The notes beneath the pieces were generated by a model, which was not told the DNA's origin, ran no database searches, and worked only from the letters and a program-made list of their open reading frames with translations. 64,000 nt of DNA from Costus lasius (Eukaryota > Streptophyta > Magnoliopsida > Zingiberales > Costaceae): assembly GCA_027563935.2 (NCBI GenBank), contig CM050454.1, positions 46,404,596 through 46,468,595 on the forward strand. The letters run 5' to 3'. This document shows, piece by piece, positions 34,467 to 46,574 of the stretch. The position numbers and the translations under genes are program-made. Each line of letters opens with the position of its first letter. Positions within the stretch are counted from its first letter, which is position 1.

Positions 34467-34790
34467 AAATTGAATATTCATCGAATGATAAATACATATT
34501 CACATATCCTTTATAGGTTGTATATCTATCAAATATCAAAATAGATAAATATTCACATGTCATTCACAAGCCAAATATTTATCGAGTGGCATATAGATAT
34601 TCATACATCCATTATAGATTGAATATCTTTTAAATATCAAAATAGATAAATATTTATATGACCCTTACCATCTAAATATTTATCAAATGAGACATAGATA
34701 TTCACACGTCCTTCATAGCCTGAATATTTGTCAAATTTGAAAATAGATAAATATTCATTTGTTCTTCATAGAATGGATATTTATCAAATT
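34467..34790 (+). repeat. ~100-bp tandem array, right part
   Basis: Three more units of the array at 32041-32683, with AAATAGATAAAT near 34539, 34640 and 34741. Confidence 0.8.
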
Positions 34791-36075
34791 ATGAAATAAT
34801 TAATATGCTACCCATTGACCAATTATTATTCTTGAATGCTACTTCAAAGTAAATAACTAACAACATGTATCAAAACATAATTATTAAGCCATTTATTTGC
34901 TAATAGTTAATTTTTGGCAAAAGGAAGTTGTATCTCACATTTTTTAATATTTGTTGGCTATATTATAGTTGAATGTTCATAAAATAATTTTTTTTCTTCC
35001 AACCACCTGTCTTCATTTTGTTGCATGTGTGTAGATCTCTTAATCAAAGGTACTCTAAGCTACTTAGGGGTAATTAACAATACATGCTTACATTCATTGG
35101 AAGCTAAAACCCACTAAACAAAAAAAATTTTATAATTATAAGGTGAATTTGAAATGGTCACACTATATTTTTAAATTAAAGTAATTTTGAACATACATTC
35201 TTTACTTATTTAGGTTGTATATTGTTATTCTTGTTGAATATTTGGGTTGTGTTGATGCTGTGATTATGAGCTACATGCCCTAAGAGTGATCTTAGAACAC
35301 CCCCTATAGTTTCATTTTACATCAAGAGGGTTCCCAACCCTACATAAGAGGTGGTAAAAGCATAAACGGGTAGATTTTGGTAAGGCAAAGGCTATCGAAG
35401 GGCAGCCGCCAAGGGCAATAGTGAGCAGCAATTAGGGTTTGATTTTGAGAGGACTCAACTTCCAAGAAAACTCAAAAGAAGAGGAAGGAGGAGACTTGGA
35501 TAAACTATCTTGCTTCGTGAGTGCTTTGTTATTATAATTGGGGTAGCTATTGTCTTGCAATCGTTCATCGTAAACTTCTTTAAAATGTTTCCTATATGCT
35601 TCCTCTATGATATGAAGATTCCATCTTGGTTTTAACTTATTTCTGTCTCAATAAAGTAGTGCACTAAACATAAATCTTATCATGTCTTTTTTAAAGTCTT
35701 TGATCATATCAAAAGTCTATATTATTTTGTAACTAATCTGTATTGTATTTTTGGATTGTGCCTTCAAAATTCAATTGTCTTGGAGACCCATTTTACTTTG
35801 AAAACTTATATTTCCTTTTGAGGCGCTTCCTAGCTTCCATTTGTTATTTTTCTCAATTTTTTTGTTTTTTCTTCCATGGCATTTCTCCATTCCTCTTGCT
35901 TTGAAAATATACTTATGAGGATCTTTAGTACATTATACCTTTTTTTATGTAAGCTTTGTATTTTTTTAAAAAAAATTATAAAAACCTTTTTACCATTCAT
36001 GTGTGAAGTAAATCAATGTTATTCTTGTATAATTATTAATAAAAAGAATAAAGTACTTGTTTTGTTCAAGTTATG
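34791..36075. other. AT-rich non-coding stretch
   Basis: No gene or element I can name. Around 35280-35560 base composition is more balanced, with GGGTTCCCAACCC-type sequence that could be an old LTR. 35580-36060 is T-rich and lacks an open frame with domain features. Confidence 0.4.
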
Positions 36076-38538
36076 TTGTGTGTATCAGCCCACATACGTC
36101 GGTGTGGATAAGATATAGGGGCTCATTTGCTCTCCAAGCTTTACTAGATAGAAATGGTTGTCAATATTGTTGACCTTGCGAGGGCTTTCGATACTCTTGA
36201 CCGGGATGCCATCCTCCACATTCTTCGTCTTTTACGCCTCCCTGACAAGTTCGTTGGATGGATCGAGGCTTGCATCACTTCGCCCACATTTGCCTGTTGT
36301 GTTAATGGCACTACTTCTCAATATTTCGGCGCTTCTAGGGGAATCCGACAAGGTGATCCCCTCTCACCTTATCTTTATGTTTTAACATCTAACCTCCTCA
36401 GTGCTCTTATTCAACAAGGGGTGAAGGAAGGCAAACTTACCCCGCTCAACATTCGTGGTTGTCAAGTTTCACATCTTATGTTCACTGATGATCTTATCAT
36501 TTGTATTCGGGCTAACGACCGATCCTGCCATCACCTCAAACAAATTTTCGACCAATATGGCTTACTGACTGGGCAGCAAGTTAATCTGGAGAAGTCTCGT
36601 CTCTACTTTCCTCGGCGCTGCTCTCCCATCACGAAAGATCGAATTGTTAATATTTTGGGTATGCCTGTTGGTAACTATCCATTTCGGTATCTTGGCGTCC
36701 ACATATCCCCCACCTCATCTGGGCGGCATAATTTCTCTCATTGCACAAACGCCCTTCTCGGAAAACTGGAATCGTGGAAAGGGTGATGTCTCTCCCAGGC
36801 TGGTCGGATCACCCTTGCTAGGAGTGTTCTCTCTTCTTGCCCTATACATTCCATGATAACCGGGGGGCTCTCTCAGGGGTATTTAGAAAAATTGAATGGT
36901 TGTCTTCGCCAATTTATTTGGGCCAAGGGTGAAAACAGCCAGGATGGCCTTCATCTGATCAAATGGGAGACTCTCACCCGCCCCCGGCGCCAAGGCGGAC
37001 TGTTTCTCAAAGATTTCACTCTCACTCGCACTGCTCTAAATGGGGTTCGCTTGCTCGATCTCCTCAATCAAGCTCCTAAGCTCTGGGTTCGCATCAGTAC
37101 TGCTAAATATGGTATACCATCAGCTTGGAACCCCAAGTGCTACCGATCTGCTAGCATGGCTTGGCGGATTCTCATGAACGACCTGGCTGTCCTTAAGTTC
37201 TTCTTCGTCCAATCTGTTGGCACTGGACAACAGACGAATTTGCTATTTGATCCGTGGAGCACTGATGTCCCCTTGGCTTTCAAGCCTACTTTCATTGATC
37301 AGTGTTCTCTGGAGTCTGCTAGCCACACGGATTTCATCACTGACAGTGGCTGGGATATACCGAAACTTAATGGTTGCTTTGGGCCAGCCCTTGTCGATTC
37401 CATTTGTCAGCAGCACCCCACTATGCATGGCGCACAGGACCGATGGGTCTGGGAGGCGGGTACTACGGGCTTGCCGCTTGCTAAGGCAATCTACCGGGTC
37501 CTCCTTGAGCGGCATCTTCCGGCGAGAGAGGAGATTCAACACTGGACTGATCTTTGGAAATTACCTATCCCACCACGGATTAAGGTTTTTGGTTGGAAGC
37601 TGCTCCACTGCAAATTACCGACCATGGACCGCCTTCAACGAATGTTTCCTGTTGATGACACTATCTGCGTTATATGCAAGAGCACGACTGAATCTTGTTT
37701 ACACTTGATATTTGGCTGCGACTTTGTTCGTGAGGTGTGGCGGCACTTCCACCCGCCCTTTCTTAGTAACACCAAAGTGTGTGCTCTGATGGAATCGGGC
37801 CAATGGATGCTGGCAGGCAAGGAGCTTGGCAGTTCCTGGACTACTACTATACTACTCACTATATGGCACACTTGGAAGATGAGGAATGCCGCTTGGTTCA
37901 ACAATGCAACGCCTAACCCTAGACCAGTTGCCCGTCAGGTTTTGGCGGCTCTGAACGAACTTCAGTCGGCTCACTCTTCTACTGATGGTCTTCCGAAAGA
38001 GCGTGCTACTACTTTATGGACTGCGCCTGCTGTTGGCACGTTTAAAATAAACACTGATGGATCCTGGTGTCCAAGGACTCAGGATTCCGGGATTGGCTAC
38101 CTGATTCGGGATCACAATGGGACTGTGTTAGTCGCGGGTGGCGGCCCCTTGCTCTGGGACTTCGCCTCTGCATGTGGAGCTCTTAGCGATCCGATCGGCT
38201 CTTGGGTTTCTATATGCTAGGACTGATCTCCAACGTCGCTATTTTGATGTGGAAACTGACTCTTTGGAAGCCTACAACTTGCTTAGTAGCTCCTCACCCT
38301 ATCCTTCTATGGCTACTAGGAGCGTTCTGATAGAAATTCTACACCTCTCCCAAGGCCTACATGTTACCTTTCTACACATCTCTCGTAGAAGTAATGGACC
38401 TGCCAACTGGCTAGCTACTAGGACTCGTCACACCAAGACGCACTTGTTCTTTGACAACGAGATGCCCTCTGACTTGGCATCTCTGCTCCTCTTTGATGTA
38501 ACCTAACTGGTTCTTTTGAATAAAACAAAAAAAAAAAT
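36076..38538 (+). pseudogene. L1-type LINE ORF2 remnant: RT, zf-RVT, RNase H
   Basis: It is 5'-truncated: endonuclease and early RT are absent and similarity starts near 36078. RT shows VDLARAFDTLDRDAI (36172 on), GIRQGDPLSPYLYVL and the catalytic box FTDD. It is followed by the C-x2-C...H zinc-binding RVT tail (about 37660-37740) and RNase H with TDGS, HVELLA and ETDSLEA. Breaks: TAA at 36109-36111, TAG at 36145-36147, TGA at 36784-36786 (at a usual Trp), and one extra G in 38156-38158 that shifts the frame inside RNase H. Stop at 38504-38506, then AATAAAAC and an A-run (38519-38538) as the LINE tail. It cannot move by itself. Confidence 0.88.
38519..38538 (+). other. LINE 3' poly(A) tail
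   Basis: AATAAAACAAAAAAAAAAA closes the LINE copy shortly after its stop codon. Confidence 0.8.
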
Positions 38539-41537
38539 ATTGTTTACCAAGAAAGTCTCTATATACTCCATCAAGCTCATTTAGTGTCCAAGTCGTTTAT
38601 GCTATAGCTAAGACTCATCTACTTCTCCTTTCGTTGCCATGTGACGTGCATATCTTTATTCAATTGGGAAGTATTCCTCCATTTTTGATCTTTGCAATTT
38701 CAAGGGATTTATCTTCCTTGGCATAAATTATACAAGCACATTCCTTGAAATGTAAGTGTCCTTTTTTTTATAATTTGACCGAGAAGATTTTGATCAATTC
38801 TAGGGACCAAGAACACACTTGTGATGTATTTTTTTTTTCTTTTATTATATCAGCTGCTATTGTGCCCTACCAAGTACCTCCATAAGTTTCCATTTTCTAT
38901 TTTGACATTTGTCATACTTTATTCCAAAGCTACAAATACTTTTTTTTAATGTATTTTTGCCATACCATGACTACAACCACTAATTTTATACCATAAACTT
39001 TCTTATATGCTAATGCATCTTGGAAAATATAAAAGAGATTATTTTCATTATTTTCTCTTATGAGAAATTAGCATGATGATTTTGCTTTAGTTAGCAAATA
39101 TTTTCAAGGTGTCCAAATTTTTGACTATTTTAGCATCTCAATTTTTCTTTAAATCAACCATCTTTCTTTAAGGTCATATTTCCTGAGACAGAATCCACAA
39201 GAAAAAGAAAAAAAAAATTGAATCTAGTAATTTTTGCATTTAAATTAAACATGTTTTCCTATCTTTTCTTTGTAATTCCATCTAAAGAAGCAGGACGAAA
39301 GTGCTTCTTTTGCAAATGTCACAATGAGGATATCTACCATTATTTCATTTCTCTCACTTTCTCGTGGTTCATGACTGCATATTTGTTTTCGATTTTTTTT
39401 TTAAAAGCACTTTGTGAAGATTTTTTTTACTTTGTCTATTCAATCTCTTTCCATGTGCTTCAAGAGATCACACTGATGCTATTGGTGAAAGTGTTTCTAT
39501 ATCCTTTGTTTCATCAATTATAGTGCCATATTTTTCTATACCAGAAATTAGTAATTTTTCTACTATTTTTATTGTCAAAAATATTTTTATTGTAGGCTCT
39601 CATTTGATTTACTATTTCCTTTATCCTAGAATAATACTCTTTAGCACTCTCATTATCCTTCATTTTAGGATTTTCATAATATCTTCAAGTATCTGCAACT
39701 TGATAATGCATATATTTTCATTTTAGGATTTTTCAATAATACTCTTTTTTTCATGCTCCTGTAAAGCTTTCTTTTGATGAGCTGTAAGGATGGAAGAATC
39801 TTTAGGGACATTGAATACTTCAATGACCTTGCATAGATTTTAGGAGCAAAAATAGGTTCACATTTTTATGGAATAATAGTGGTGAAAACTTGGAAGAGGA
39901 ATTTACGATCGGCTATCTTAACCATTAGTAGAAGAAGTGAATATTGAACTCAACTATGATACACTAATGGATACTAATGCATGGAATATGATTGGAGTTC
40001 TTAAATGAATGTGAAATGAGTTGGTTAGAGTGAACTGTAATTTTTTTAGTGGACTAATATGAATTGGGATATCTATTGATTTCTAAGGGTAGTTTCTAAA
40101 ATTTTATTTGTGTAGAAATATCAAGATATATGTTATAATACTCTAAAAATATTAGAATACTTGGAAGTTTTGAGATGATAATAGAAGTTTGTTTTAGATT
40201 AATTTTAACTAATAACAGAGAGTCTGAAAAGGTACAGAGCGAAATGACTGATCCTGGGAACGCCTGACACCACACACACTTCGGAAAGACGCAGTCTACT
40301 TAGCCTATGCAAATTAAATCTGTTATCAAGAACTGACGTAGCAGATTCTGTTCCAGAATCATAAAACGAAGAAAGAATCTAGCAGAGAAAAATGAATAAA
40401 TAAATAATAGAATAGACATCTATCGATCCAACAACGCAGCAGCAGCTGTTGAAGTGACATCTCACGAAGAGGAAGCATCACACATTCACACTCCAATATA
40501 TAGTTTTCCAGTTTTCTAGTGACCAATCAATTCCAAGGACAAGCCATAGCAGAAACAGAAAAGAAAACAGTATTATTATTCATGGCTCGACTTGTTCTTT
40601 CCAGAAAATTGCATTTACACTTTATCCACGAACGTACATTGCGAGGAAAGAGACACGAAAATTAAAATGGAAAGATAAAGAGAGAAAATTTAGGGGGGGT
40701 CGTTGTTATTGGCGTTTTGTGTGACAGTGCTGATGACCACTCTAATTTCTTTCTTTCTTTCTTACACATTCTGAGTCACTGTTCATATTTTTGACAGTTG
40801 ACACTGACACTTGATTGTAATTGTCCCCGGCCAGCCACACCATCCTCTTCTCTTCTCTCTCTTATATATATATTTCACCCTTCATTCATTAAATTTCTAA
40901 AATAAATACTGAATATTATAAATCTAATTCTTCTTTGATTATCTAAAACGTCATATTCTTCTGCAAAAAAAAATCCATGATTTCATGACTTTGATATTTT
41001 TCAAACATCAAAATGCACTGATTGAATCTCGGACTCATGAATACATTTGATATCGTCAGTTCACATTATCACATAGATGATCGAGACCAACTACAAAGAA
41101 AAGCTGTATCCATTTCCATTCTCATTTCTTTTCTGCGTACAACTACAGCTGCAGCCTACCTTAGCAGCTACAGCAAGCACAGTAAACTAGAAGCTGGACA
41201 GAACTTAGGATTCCAAAACTCCTGCATACATTTTTTTCATATAGCTAGGAAACCCCAGTATTGATTATAAGAATGATGGAAACTAGATTTTAGGTGAGTG
41301 ATACATATTGCTAACTGATGGTATATATGAAAGTAGAAAAATAATGAATTTAAGCGGTTGCCTGTTTGGAGATTCTGACTGCAATAAATTAATCAAATGT
41401 CCACAACAAGGTACAAATGTATAATTGCATTAGGCTTAATTATTTCATATTGACTTGCAGAAAACAAGTTTATGACTACGGCATACTCTCTCTTTATATA
41501 TATAATATAATCCATGGCAGGTAATTTAATTCAACTA
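38539..41537. other. Non-coding stretch downstream of the YABBY gene
   Basis: AT-rich, no gene supported. 40230-40880 is less AT-rich and may be single-copy sequence. It ends in a CT-rich tract and TATATATATA (about 40863-40873, plus strand), a possible promoter-like stretch or a microsatellite. A TTTC microsatellite lies at about 40747-40764. The YABBY 3' UTR and polyadenylation site should lie just below 41538, but I cannot fix them. Confidence 0.4.
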
Positions 41538-44500
41538 TTAGAAGAAACTCTGACCAATATGGCCACTTGGTGCGCTGACTGCTTCATCAACCTTTTCTTG
41601 CTTGTTGCTATCGAAGGATAGCCCAAAATGGATTAGAGGAAAGTGTGCCCACTGCAATTGCACAAAAAGTAAAACAAGTGTGTATTAGCCTTGAAGTCTC
41701 TTTACATATATATAAACAATTCTGGCGATTTATAATTCGATTTACATCGTTGAGAACCCAATACATTCTTATTTGCGTTTAGTGATGATTTAACAAGTCT
41801 CCTTACCTATGCTGAAAAATCTGTGTGAGCATGTTTACGTTTGCTATTTACGAACCCTAGCCTAATTCTAGGGTTCTTCATCTTAGGACAGGTCCTTACC
41901 TTTATAGGAATTATAATCTTCTCACTGATGATAATATGCTTTAGTATCTGATGATATAGAGTGAAGCTAGAATTGTTCGTATGGAATCCAAACATGAGGT
42001 CCCTAGTGTTCTTGTCACCTTATTCTTAAGATTCCTCTTCTATTTATCATATCTTTATAAATAATGTTTTTATATACATTTCTCGCTAAGGAAGATATTA
42101 AAATTTTATTTGTTACCATTGTGGTTAAAATTATACTTGATAAAATTTTGTCTTCCTTTTCTCTAATTTATTTTTTTTTTCTCTTTAATATAATCTTAAT
42201 CATCTCCTATAATGAATTACAAACTATCTTTTTGTCATATTTTTCTTCTAGTAAAAAAAAACTAAGCTCATTTGTTGCTCTTGTTGAAGGACTGACATGC
42301 CAAAAGGTAAATAATGATAGGATGTAAGTTGTATATGCGGACATGAGAGTGATATTTATTTGCTTGGGATGATAGAGTTATATATGTAGGTGAGTTCTAG
42401 TTTTCTCATTTTTCCTTGTTTTTTTTTTGTTTATGTAATTAGTTATTTATAATTTTGAAACAGGATATTTTTTTTTGTTAGTATCTCTTCAAAACAAAAC
42501 AAAAGAGAAAAGATTTAGTTTCTCAATTGGCTTCTCATGGAAATTCAAGTTTTCATTGTAAATATCATTCCTACGTTGCATATGATTTGATTAGGTTATA
42601 TCGCAATCAAAAGGAAATCATAAAGAAATTGAAAAAGAAATATACCTACCAATTAATTTAGTAGAAACATATATTTCCTATTCATGAAACAACAAGAATG
42701 GATTTTTAATTTGTGAATAGCTTAGGTATCCATACCATCTTGTTAGACCATCACATAATTCTAGCTACCCTTTTTTATAAAGGCATCAGGTAAATCACTT
42801 AATTACATCTTTATTTCTGGAAACAAAAATGATAGACTCACATTCTTTGCTGCAGTGCTGAATGCTTCTCTGTGACTAATATCTGGATTGTTGGCCTTTA
42901 TCCTTTGTATTTCCTCCCTGTGTTCCATTATAAATTCATAGTTATTGATCCAGTTTTGTATTGAAAACATTTGCAATCAAAATTTGTTCACAAATTAACC
43001 AGGATTTGAAGCACAATATAGACGGGAAATTAACTTACTTTATGAACCTGTTATATGCAGAAGGAACACGCCTCTTCTCCGGGGCTGTGGACAAGAAAAA
43101 GAAGAGAAGAAAAAAAAGCTCATCTATGTAATCAATTGAATCATTTCCTCAGAGAAGAACACTAATAGATGGCGGCTTCATAGCTCCCTTTAATAAGGTA
43201 ACTTTTCAGTAAAGTTTGTGACGAGTAGTTTGTTGATTAGCAAGTACTCATGTATCTTGTTTCTCATTAATTCGATGAGGTAAAAATGCAAATAAATCTG
43301 GCTTTTGCTATCAAAAAATGTCCTTTTTTTTTATCAATTACTTTCCTACAAGTAATCAACTATATAGAGAAGAGGACTCGATCAATAATTAAGCTTACGA
43401 CGCATGGGGAGCATCTGTTCTTGGCAGGTTGGCGTTGTTGTACTGTACATTAAGGAAGACCTTGAACACTTGGAAGGCGATCCACATTCTATCCTATGTT
43501 CTTGAGATTCTACGTTCCGGGCCTGAAATTGTAATTACAGAAATGAATTAAAATAGAGATTATATTTCTGCTTATTTTCCAGTCAACTTTGATGTGCTTC
43601 AAAATCTTAATGTGTGTACACACAGACATCAAATTTCCGCAAACTGAGACTAATCAATATGAACACCGTTCATTATCTTCATATTAAGAAGACACAGATC
43701 AATAAAATAGCAAGAACCTGAAGATCCTGGAAAGGGATTGTGTGGAGCAAGGCTGCCATGTTCACATACAACAGATTTGAGCAATGCCCACATCGTATTG
43801 TCACGATGTTGAACAAGCTATTTCCTGGCACACTAACCTGCACATTTATACATTCAATAGTTTTGATCAAAGACTAAATAATTAATATTTTTGAGTAATT
43901 TTTTTTTTCACTGAAACGTAGACAAACAGCCAGCTACATAAGTAATATATTCAAACATTCAAGAAAGGTGGACGCAGAAGAGGGCACAAAAAAAATCAAC
44001 AAGGTTATAGAAATATAACTAGTAAACACAAAAGATTGTAAAATAATGAGTGTGCGCTATCTATTCCTGTCAAGATTACAATGAAATACTAAATATTGTG
44101 AAACAGATATGAAGTTTCCAAGTGATGAAAGAATATATGTATATATTATATAAGTAATTATTTTCAGACGTAAATGAATTTGCACAAACACACACAGATC
44201 TACATGTATCATAGAGCTAGCAGAAGGAAAAGATTATGAAGAATGTCCCTCTGAGATGCAGTAGAAGTTAATAAACTCACACAAACCAGTGTGCACACAT
44301 AACAGCACATGTATGGATTCTGAGCTGAGCTAGAGGAGGAGAGTAGTGTCTGAAAAAGTCCAAAGGCATTGGCTGTGTAGTGTGTAATTAATAACCTTAG
44401 TGGAAACTATGATGGGTCACTTTCAACTGGAGACCAGGTTATAATTCTGCCTTTTTTTTTTTTTTTCTTAATTTCCAAAATCTACTGTTTTTTTACAAAA

Positions 44501-45668
44501 GAGCTTCCTCCCAGAAATCAAAGTGAATAAGAATTCAGAGATGGAATGAGGATAATATATGGATCTTTGAAGCAGTAAAAAAGGGAGAAATAAACCACAT
44601 AGTTAATTAGAAAAAAAAAAGAATTAGAGAGAAAAAGCTGAAAAGGATCAAGAGGAAGAAACTGCAACTGTGAAAAATACCACCTTTTGTTTTGAAAGAC
44701 AAGTCATCTTTTTTCTGCTTCCTCATTACACACCTCAACAGCCTTTAATTCAAAGTCATTCGAAACAGGCAGAGAAGGCATTAATGGCAAACGTAGGAAA
44801 GAGAGCAAGCAAAGCATCTTTAGGGTTTGGAGCCGGGAAATAGAGAGAAAAGTAATGAGTAAGTTGGGAATAGTTTCCAACAAGGCCATGGATTGGACAA
44901 GGCGAATGAAGTACGAGAAATATCTTGGCGGATTAATTTATCTGAGGGGAAAAAAAAAAGTTTATACGCAGTTGCAAATTTTGAGGAAAAATAATAGATC
45001 TCTGATGACGGCAAGGTTGATACTGATCCTCAAAATCTGTACCTCTTTTCTTGCCAACACAAACGGATTTATAAAAGAAGACACAGATCTGCTCGTCTTT
45101 TCTGATACAATATGCATATCTAAAAGAACTCGGAGCACAGATTTATATTGTGCGCTCAAAAGGGTCTTTAGATGTGATACTTTGCAGTGGATCTCAAAAG
45201 GTAAAGCTATTTTATTCTCTTCAGTGTTCATCATTACCTCCATTCCATATATATACAAGGAACTAATTAAAGCTCTACGACCAACAAGGATATGGGTGTG
45301 GAAGATCCAGACCCCAAGGGATAATATATTATAAAAAAATGTAATGCTTGTCATTCAACTGTCAAAGGCATGCATATATATTCTGCCAAATTATTTAGGG
45401 ATATGATACATATTTATACATATATCCATCATTATTTATTGGTATTTTCGCCATGATTATATATAGATCAGGAACTTTAAACAAAGTCGACAGTATCAAG
45501 AAAATTGCATGAGGATCAAGTGCAGGGGACAGAGAGTAAGTTAGGAGAGTAACAAAACTAATAAATTGAGGAGAAGAAGATAGTATATGTGGTGCGTAGT
45601 CTCTATACCGCTAGAATGGTGTTGCAGAAGTTACAGTGGACATAGCAAATGTGCTCTTGGTTGGACAT
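41538..45668 (-). CDS. YAB2: YABBY transcription factor, YAB2-like, six exons
   Basis: Exons on the minus strand: 45668-45609, 43837-43718, 43522-43399, 43084-43039, 42917-42842, 41651-41538; 540 bp, 179 aa. All introns are GT-AG; the intron 2 donor GTTCTT is weak. An in-frame TAA lies just upstream of the ATG. Residues 8-43 form the C2C2 zinc finger (C12/C15 and C36/C39). Residues 102-153 are the HMG-like YABBY domain, with [18 protein letters not shown] and [20 protein letters not shown]. Exon phases match known YABBY genes (A20|V21, K117 split, N142|W143). The family acts in the nucleus, binding DNA and setting abaxial identity and lateral-organ growth. QDLQ after the finger and RPPEKR before the domain favour YAB2. 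Oddities: KRRVPS lacks the Gln of the usual KRQRVPS, VPG replaces VPC/VPY, and PLIHFGL replaces PHIHFGL. The frame is intact and probably functional. Confidence 0.92.
41652..42841 (-). other. YABBY intron 5 (1190 bp)
   Basis: Donor GTGAGT after exon 5, acceptor TTGCAG before the exon starting WAHF. AT-rich, with T-runs near 42170 and 42420. No inserted element recognised. Confidence 0.85.
43838..45608 (-). other. YABBY intron 1 (1771 bp)
   Basis: A long first intron between the two halves of the zinc finger, donor GTATAG, acceptor TGTGCAG. A 159-codon plus-strand frame at 44855-45334 has no domain features and is regarded as chance. Long first introns in this family can hold regulatory sequence; nothing specific is visible here. 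Confidence 0.85.
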
Positions 45669-45757
45669 GATCCAGATCGATTAACAACCTTGAACAGGTG
45701 GATCGATCTCTCTCTGCAGCATACGAAGAGGAAGGAAGAAGAGAAGTTTAGGGCATG

Positions 45758-45765
45758 CTTATATT
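45758..45765 (-). promoter_or_regulatory. Candidate TATA box of the YABBY gene
   Basis: Minus strand AATATAAG, about 90-97 bases upstream of the ATG, which would give a 5' UTR of about 60 bases. A GCATGC (RY-like) word lies immediately downstream. There is no transcript evidence. Confidence 0.35.
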
Positions 45766-46060
45766 TGCAGGGTACAGGAAGAAGGGGGAAACCTAGCTAC
45801 TTTTCCTTATCTCTTTCCTCTTGTCTCTCGTACTTCATCTTGTTTAGCTGGAAATTAATGGTCTGCAAATTAAAACAAAAAACGAGGGTGTGTGGAGGAG
45901 GAAGCAGCATGTTTTGGTGGTGGTTTTCAGAAGAATGTTTTGATTTGCGGGGGATTTTAATTAATTTTTGTAATTGTCTGTAAGGGGGCTATGATTGCAA
46001 CAATCATGAGTGGGTGGGAACAAACAAGTTTTCCACTGCCTGTTCTTTTTTTTTTTTTTT

Positions 46061-46187
46061 TACCATTCACATTCTCTCTCTTTCTGTAACTCAGCAGCAT
46101 TTTTTTTTACCATTCACATTCTCTCTCATTTTGTAACTCAGCAGCAGCAAATGTACAATTAATGTCTGAACTCGGAGAGAGAGAGAG
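46061..46187 (-). promoter_or_regulatory. GA-rich duplicated region upstream of YABBY
   Basis: A 47-bp block (ACCATTCACATTCTCTCTC ... CTCAGCAGCA) occurs twice, starting at 46061 and 46108. A (GA)n run follows at about 46174-46187. Read on the gene strand these are GAGAGAGA motifs 390-520 bp upstream of the ATG, the type bound by BASIC PENTACYSTEINE factors. Function is inferred. Confidence 0.4.
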
Positions 46188-46450
46188 ATTTTTAAAAATA
46201 TTGAGTTTAATTTTTTATTTTGTTTGTCCAATTACTCAGGTTTTGATGCTAGAGTTAAATAATTGATTTATTGTTAAAATTTTGCAAAATTTGCACTTAT
46301 AAATCAATAAATGCATACTTTGTAAGAATAACTTTACATTTTTTATATCCACTTGTAAAGCAATAAATTTTTTATATTTTTTTAAAAAATATAAAATTTT
46401 ATCGATCACATTGTGATTGGTAAAAATCATCCCTAAATATATCCGCATTT

Positions 46451-46574
46451 TACAGCGGAAGATGATTTTAACTTTTGTAGTGAAAGAGGTTGATATGAAC
46501 CATATTGAAATATACAGCGGAAGATGATTTTAACTTTTGTAGTGAAAGAGGTTGATATGAACCATATTGAAATA
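46451..46574 (+). repeat. Perfect 62-bp tandem duplication
   Basis: 46451-46512 and 46513-46574 read the same (TACAGCGGAAGATGATTTTA ...). No difference seen, so it is recent. Confidence 0.93.

Noticed and set aside
35580..38800. Flanks of the LINE as an old MULE/FAR1-like transposase on the minus strand
   Set aside because: Conceptual translations are full of stops and I could not match any conserved block.
39218..39523. Frame with a C-x2-C...H-like spacing that could be a zf-RVT remnant
   Set aside because: Only a handful of residues fit; no neighbouring RT sequence.
40980..41270. 80-codon frame at 41022-41264 as a small gene next to YABBY
   Set aside because: No domain or signal features and no supported promoter; low-complexity composition.
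44855..45334. 159-codon plus-strand frame inside YABBY intron 1
   Set aside because: Antisense to a well-supported intron, no recognisable domain, AT-rich composition.
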